Shown here in pieces: positions 30,296-32,304 of a DNA stretch of 32,304 bases. The stretch lies in NCBI GenBank assembly GCA_016929805.1, contig JAFGIB010000418.1, positions 1 to 32,304 on the forward strand, in the 5' to 3' direction. Each line of letters begins with the position of its first letter. The stretch's first letter is position 1. A program made the position numbers and the translations under genes. This DNA comes from Deltaproteobacteria bacterium. Its GTDB lineage: Bacteria > Myxococcota_A > Polyangia > Polyangiales > JAFGIB01. Below the pieces are notes generated by a model. The model was not told the origin of the DNA. It did no database searches and was given only the letters and a program-made list of their open reading frames with translations.

Positions 30296-31621
30296 ATGAA
30301 AACCGTCGCCGATATTCGTCGTCTTGCTGATCAGAGTTTTTTTCAGGGGTCCTTTGCGGAAGCGCTGCACTTATTTTGCACCTTGGTCGAGTTACAGCCA
30401 CTTAATCTCGACGCTCGTCTTCGTGCAGCGGACTCGCTTCTTGCTCTTGGAGAGGTTCAGAGAGCCGCAGTCGTATACGTGGCGCTGATTAAGCATGCGA
30501 TCAACAGCGGCTATCCCTTGCACGCTCTAATCGCTCTAAAGATCGTATCCAAGTTGGAACCTCAATTTATCGTTCTAAAACGGGAGTTCGCGGAACGGTT
30601 CGCCGCCGGTTCACCGCGTCTCGGTCGCGCCGTACGACGCGCACCCCCCGACCCCGAAGAACCTCTTGTTGCTGATTTTAGGCTCAGCGAGCAGCCGCGG
30701 ATCGAAACCCTTGTCGTGCGATCAGAAACATTGGCGGCAACCTACGAAAAGTCCATAATTCACTATCCGGATAAGATAGCTCCACTCCCGCTTTTAAGCC
30801 TCCTTGAGGCTGACGAGCTACTTGCAGTATTGGACGCGATGGAGCTAAATCGGGTACAACCGACCTCCGCTATTATCGTCGAGGGCGAGCCGGGTAATTC
30901 GTTTTATATCTTGGCTCGCGGAAGGGTTAGGGTGACAAAAAAAGGGTCTAAGGGCGAACATGCAAGGCTCGCCACGCTTCAGTCCGGCTCGATTTTCGGG
31001 GAAATGGCGCTTTTGTCTGATTCACCGCGCAGCGCCACGGTTTACGCGGATACGGACTGCGATTTGCTCGAGTTCGAAAGGGAAGCGCTTGCCGCAGCAT
31101 CAAAAACAACTTCCGGCATCGCTCAAGCATTGTCGTCCTTCACTCAGGAGCGATTGCTCAATAACCTCTTGGCGACAGCGCCGTTATTCAAACCCCTCGA
31201 CGCGGATCAGCGCCGTGATCTGATAAAACGCTTTTGCGCTTACGATGCTGAACCGGGCGCCGAATTAATTCGCGAAGGGCAAGCCGGTCGAGGTCTTTTT
31301 TTAGTATTACGCGGAGAGATGGAAGTCGCTAAGTACGAAAACGGCACAAGGATCGTTCTAGCTACTCTTTCGTCGGGGGATGTATTCGGAGAAATCTCAC
31401 TGCTCAGCGACGAACCGACAACCGCCACCGTTACCGCAAAGGAGAAGTCAACCGTGCTTTTCCTCGGTCGTGATTATTTTCAACGTTTGATCGAAGCGAT
31501 ACCCGAAATCAAAAGATATATTTCGAGAATCAGCGAGGAGAGGCTGATGGACCAGCTTCTTGACCAAGCGAACGAAGATACGAATGAGATAGAAGAAGCA
31601 GATATAGAAATTCTTTTATAG
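30296..31621 (+). CDS. TPR protein with two cyclic-nucleotide-binding domains
   Basis: A 441-residue soluble protein. Residues about 1-100 are TPR-like helices (ADQSFFQGSFAEALHLFCTLVELQPLNLDARLRAADSLLALGEVQRAAVVYVALI). Two cNMP domains follow: the first (about 170-285) has a phosphate-binding cassette FGEMALLSDSPRSATV with the conserved Arg, and the second (about 300-415) has FGEISLLSDEPTTATV with Thr where the cyclic-phosphate-binding Arg is expected. The C-terminal tail is acidic. There is no helix-turn-helix, so this is not a CRP-type regulator. It may be a cNMP-regulated scaffold; the second domain may bind weakly, differently or not at all. Immediately downstream lies the sigma-54 promoter and candidate RNA. 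The ATG has AGGA about 12 nt upstream. Confidence 0.88.
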   Translation: MKTVADIRRLADQSFFQGSFAEALHLFCTLVELQPLNLDARLRAADSLLALGEVQRAAVVYVALIKHAINSGYPLHALIALKIVSKLEPQFIVLKREFAERFAAGSPRLGRAVRRAPPDPEEPLVADFRLSEQPRIETLVVRSETLAATYEKSIIHYPDKIAPLPLLSLLEADELLAVLDAMELNRVQPTSAIIVEGEPGNSFYILARGRVRVTKKGSKGEHARLATLQSGSIFGEMALLSDSPRSATVYADTDCDLLEFEREALAAASKTTSGIAQALSSFTQERLLNNLLATAPLFKPLDADQRRDLIKRFCAYDAEPGAELIREGQAGRGLFLVLRGEMEVAKYENGTRIVLATLSSGDVFGEISLLSDEPTTATVTAKEKSTVLFLGRDYFQRLIEAIPEIKRYISRISEERLMDQLLDQANEDTNEIEEADIEILL

Positions 31622-31662
31622 CGCCGATGAGTGCAGGATTTTACGCGATTGCTTTCACAAGC

Positions 31663-31678
31663 ATGACACAAATGTCAT
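31663..31678. promoter_or_regulatory. Candidate enhancer-binding site (dyad) for the sigma-54 promoter
   Basis: ATGACACAAATGTCAT is a perfect 6-bp dyad with a 4-nt spacer, centred about 153 bp upstream of the predicted start of the sigma-54 transcript and 50 bp after the cNMP gene stop. That distance suits an upstream activating sequence for a bacterial enhancer-binding protein. The identity of the activator cannot be read. A near-match to an IHF site (AATCAA...TTG on the minus strand, about 31742-31756) lies between dyad and promoter. Confidence 0.5.
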
Positions 31679-31796
31679 AGGTTGGATAGTAGGTGGGAAG
31701 ATAGTAAAGCGAGCCATCGCCTAGGGCGCGCCGAAAAATCTACAATTTTTGATTAGTTAGAGAGTCTTTTTCGTTGCGACGAAGTCTCGAATGAGA

Positions 31797-31813
31797 TTGG
31801 CACTTAATTTGCA
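31797..31813 (+). promoter_or_regulatory. Sigma-54 (RpoN) -24/-12 promoter
   Basis: TTGGCACTTAATTTGCA matches the YTGGCAC-N5-TTGCW consensus at every defined position. GG (31799-31800) and GC (31811-31812) have the required 12-bp step. Predicted transcription start about 31824. I found no comparable site elsewhere in the window while scanning for TGGCA. Confidence 0.8.
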
Positions 31814-31823
31814 AAAAAAGGAG

Positions 31824-32116
31824 CGAACTCGGTCTTCTGGGGTTACTCGCTTATATTTTATTTATCTTATTTATTTTTCTGGATTGGAAGCTTTATTACC
31901 CCCGAGATCGACTCTTATTCGATGATGCATGACCGCTTAGCTTCTTTTTCTTTCTTGCTTTCCGTTTACTTCTCAGTCTGCTGCTTGAGCCTCTAAATAT
32001 CGCGTTGTTGTAGCTTAGCCGAGCACCACTAAATGTAGCAAAACGTGGGACTGCGGATTACTTCGAGATACTAATAAAGAGCACGTTGCGTTATGAGCGG
32101 CGTGCTCTTTATTTTT
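31824..32116 (+). ncRNA. Candidate sigma-54-dependent small RNA, about 290 nt
   Basis: Bounded by the sigma-54 promoter start (about 31824) and the intrinsic terminator ending at about 32116. The interval has stops in all three plus frames and no recognisable protein. The only noticeable frame is 24 codons (31922-31996, hydrophobic) without a good ribosome-binding site. The RNA would carry a U/C-rich single-stranded stretch (about 31940-31975), a small hairpin ATCGA-CTCTTAT-TCGAT near 31910-31926 and the terminator stem. Myxococcus Pxr is, as I recall, a precedent for a sigma-54-linked sRNA; homology is not claimed. Alternatively it is a leader terminated early, with read-through to a gene beyond the window. 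Confidence 0.5.
32076..32116 (+). terminator. Strong intrinsic terminator
   Basis: AAAGAGCACG (32076-32085) and CGTGCTCTTT (32101-32110) form a perfect 10-bp stem with a 15-nt loop, followed by ATTTTTG. The A-run on the left side could also let it work on the minus strand. It ends exactly where repeat RE1 copy B begins. Confidence 0.85.
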
Positions 32117-32304
32117 GTAACCTTTCAGGGGGGTAGTGCTGTTTGGCTACGACGACGGCCGATTCATCCCGTAAAACCGGCACCGACCCCGGGGCGATTC
32201 TATTCGAATCACCCCAGCGTCCTCGGGCCGGCGTACTCGGGTCCTACGGACCCTGTGTACTGCCGCTGGAAACGTACAGCTTCGCGGACTCGCGTCCGCT
32301 CCGC
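32117..32304 (-). repeat. Structured dispersed repeat RE1, copy B (runs off the window)
   Basis: The reverse complement matches 16425-16612 without gaps over 188 bp with roughly 15 differences by eye. The conserved CGAATAG loop and most of its stem are retained. It continues past the right edge, so the full element length is not visible. Confidence 0.85.

Noticed and set aside
31922..31996. 24-codon hydrophobic ORF inside the candidate sRNA, reminiscent of a type I toxin
   Set aside because: There is no Shine-Dalgarno at proper spacing, no antisense promoter is evident, and the length is within chance expectation. Worth remembering only if translation is detected.

Overview
The window looks like a stretch of chromosome from a Gram-negative bacterium, most likely Myxococcota or a related former 'deltaproteobacterial' lineage. 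The main reasons are a block in which an ECF sigma factor is translationally coupled to a Gly/Ala-rich one-TM protein with a TPR-like C-terminus and to a beta-barrel-like protein, the presence of large Cys/Asp-rich lipoproteins, and a TPR plus double cyclic-nucleotide-binding protein. This assignment comes from memory of family distribution, not from a search. Base composition is moderate (a little above half G+C by eye). I see no tRNA, rRNA, CRISPR array, transposase or phage gene.

Layout. 1-2.4 kb: a degenerate histidine-kinase-like protein (-), an NRDE/TANGO2 family protein (+), then a 490-bp intergenic block with a C-rich/G-rich inverted repeat. 2.4-6.5 kb (+): M3 oligopeptidase, threonine dehydrogenase (tdh) and 2-amino-3-ketobutyrate CoA ligase (kbl), a plausible peptide to threonine to glycine plus acetyl-CoA catabolic unit. 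6.6-10.3 kb (-): mfd, convergent with kbl. 10.4-16.1 kb (-): five co-directional envelope and regulation genes, in transcription order a large Cys/Asp-rich lipoprotein, a secreted beta-barrel-like protein, the ECF sigma factor, its coupled membrane/TPR protein, and a lipoprotein with a Kazal-like domain. 16.7-18.1 kb (-): secreted SRPBCC-domain protein. 18.8-21.9 kb (+): NAD kinase, cytochrome b558-like membrane protein, ABC-2 permease and a small membrane protein, tightly packed. 22.1-26.1 kb (-): ComEA-like helix-hairpin-helix protein, a lipoprotein, an amidohydrolase and a short DsbD. 26.5-28.5 kb (+): a repeat-rich lipoprotein and a CAP/SCP-domain protein. 28.6-30.1 kb (-): zinc-ribbon membrane protein. 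30.3-31.6 kb (+): TPR/double cNMP-binding protein. 31.6-32.1 kb: no convincing gene, but a textbook sigma-54 promoter, an upstream dyad and a strong intrinsic terminator about 290 nt downstream.

The two most interesting signals lie outside the genes. First, the sigma-54 promoter / non-coding / terminator unit at 31.66-32.12 kb looks like an enhancer-controlled small RNA. Second, a family of structured dispersed repeats fills the larger intergenic gaps: a 188-bp core present twice in inverted orientation about 15.5 kb apart, a broken third copy, an 80-bp companion repeat, and a roughly 25-bp motif found at four places between genes.
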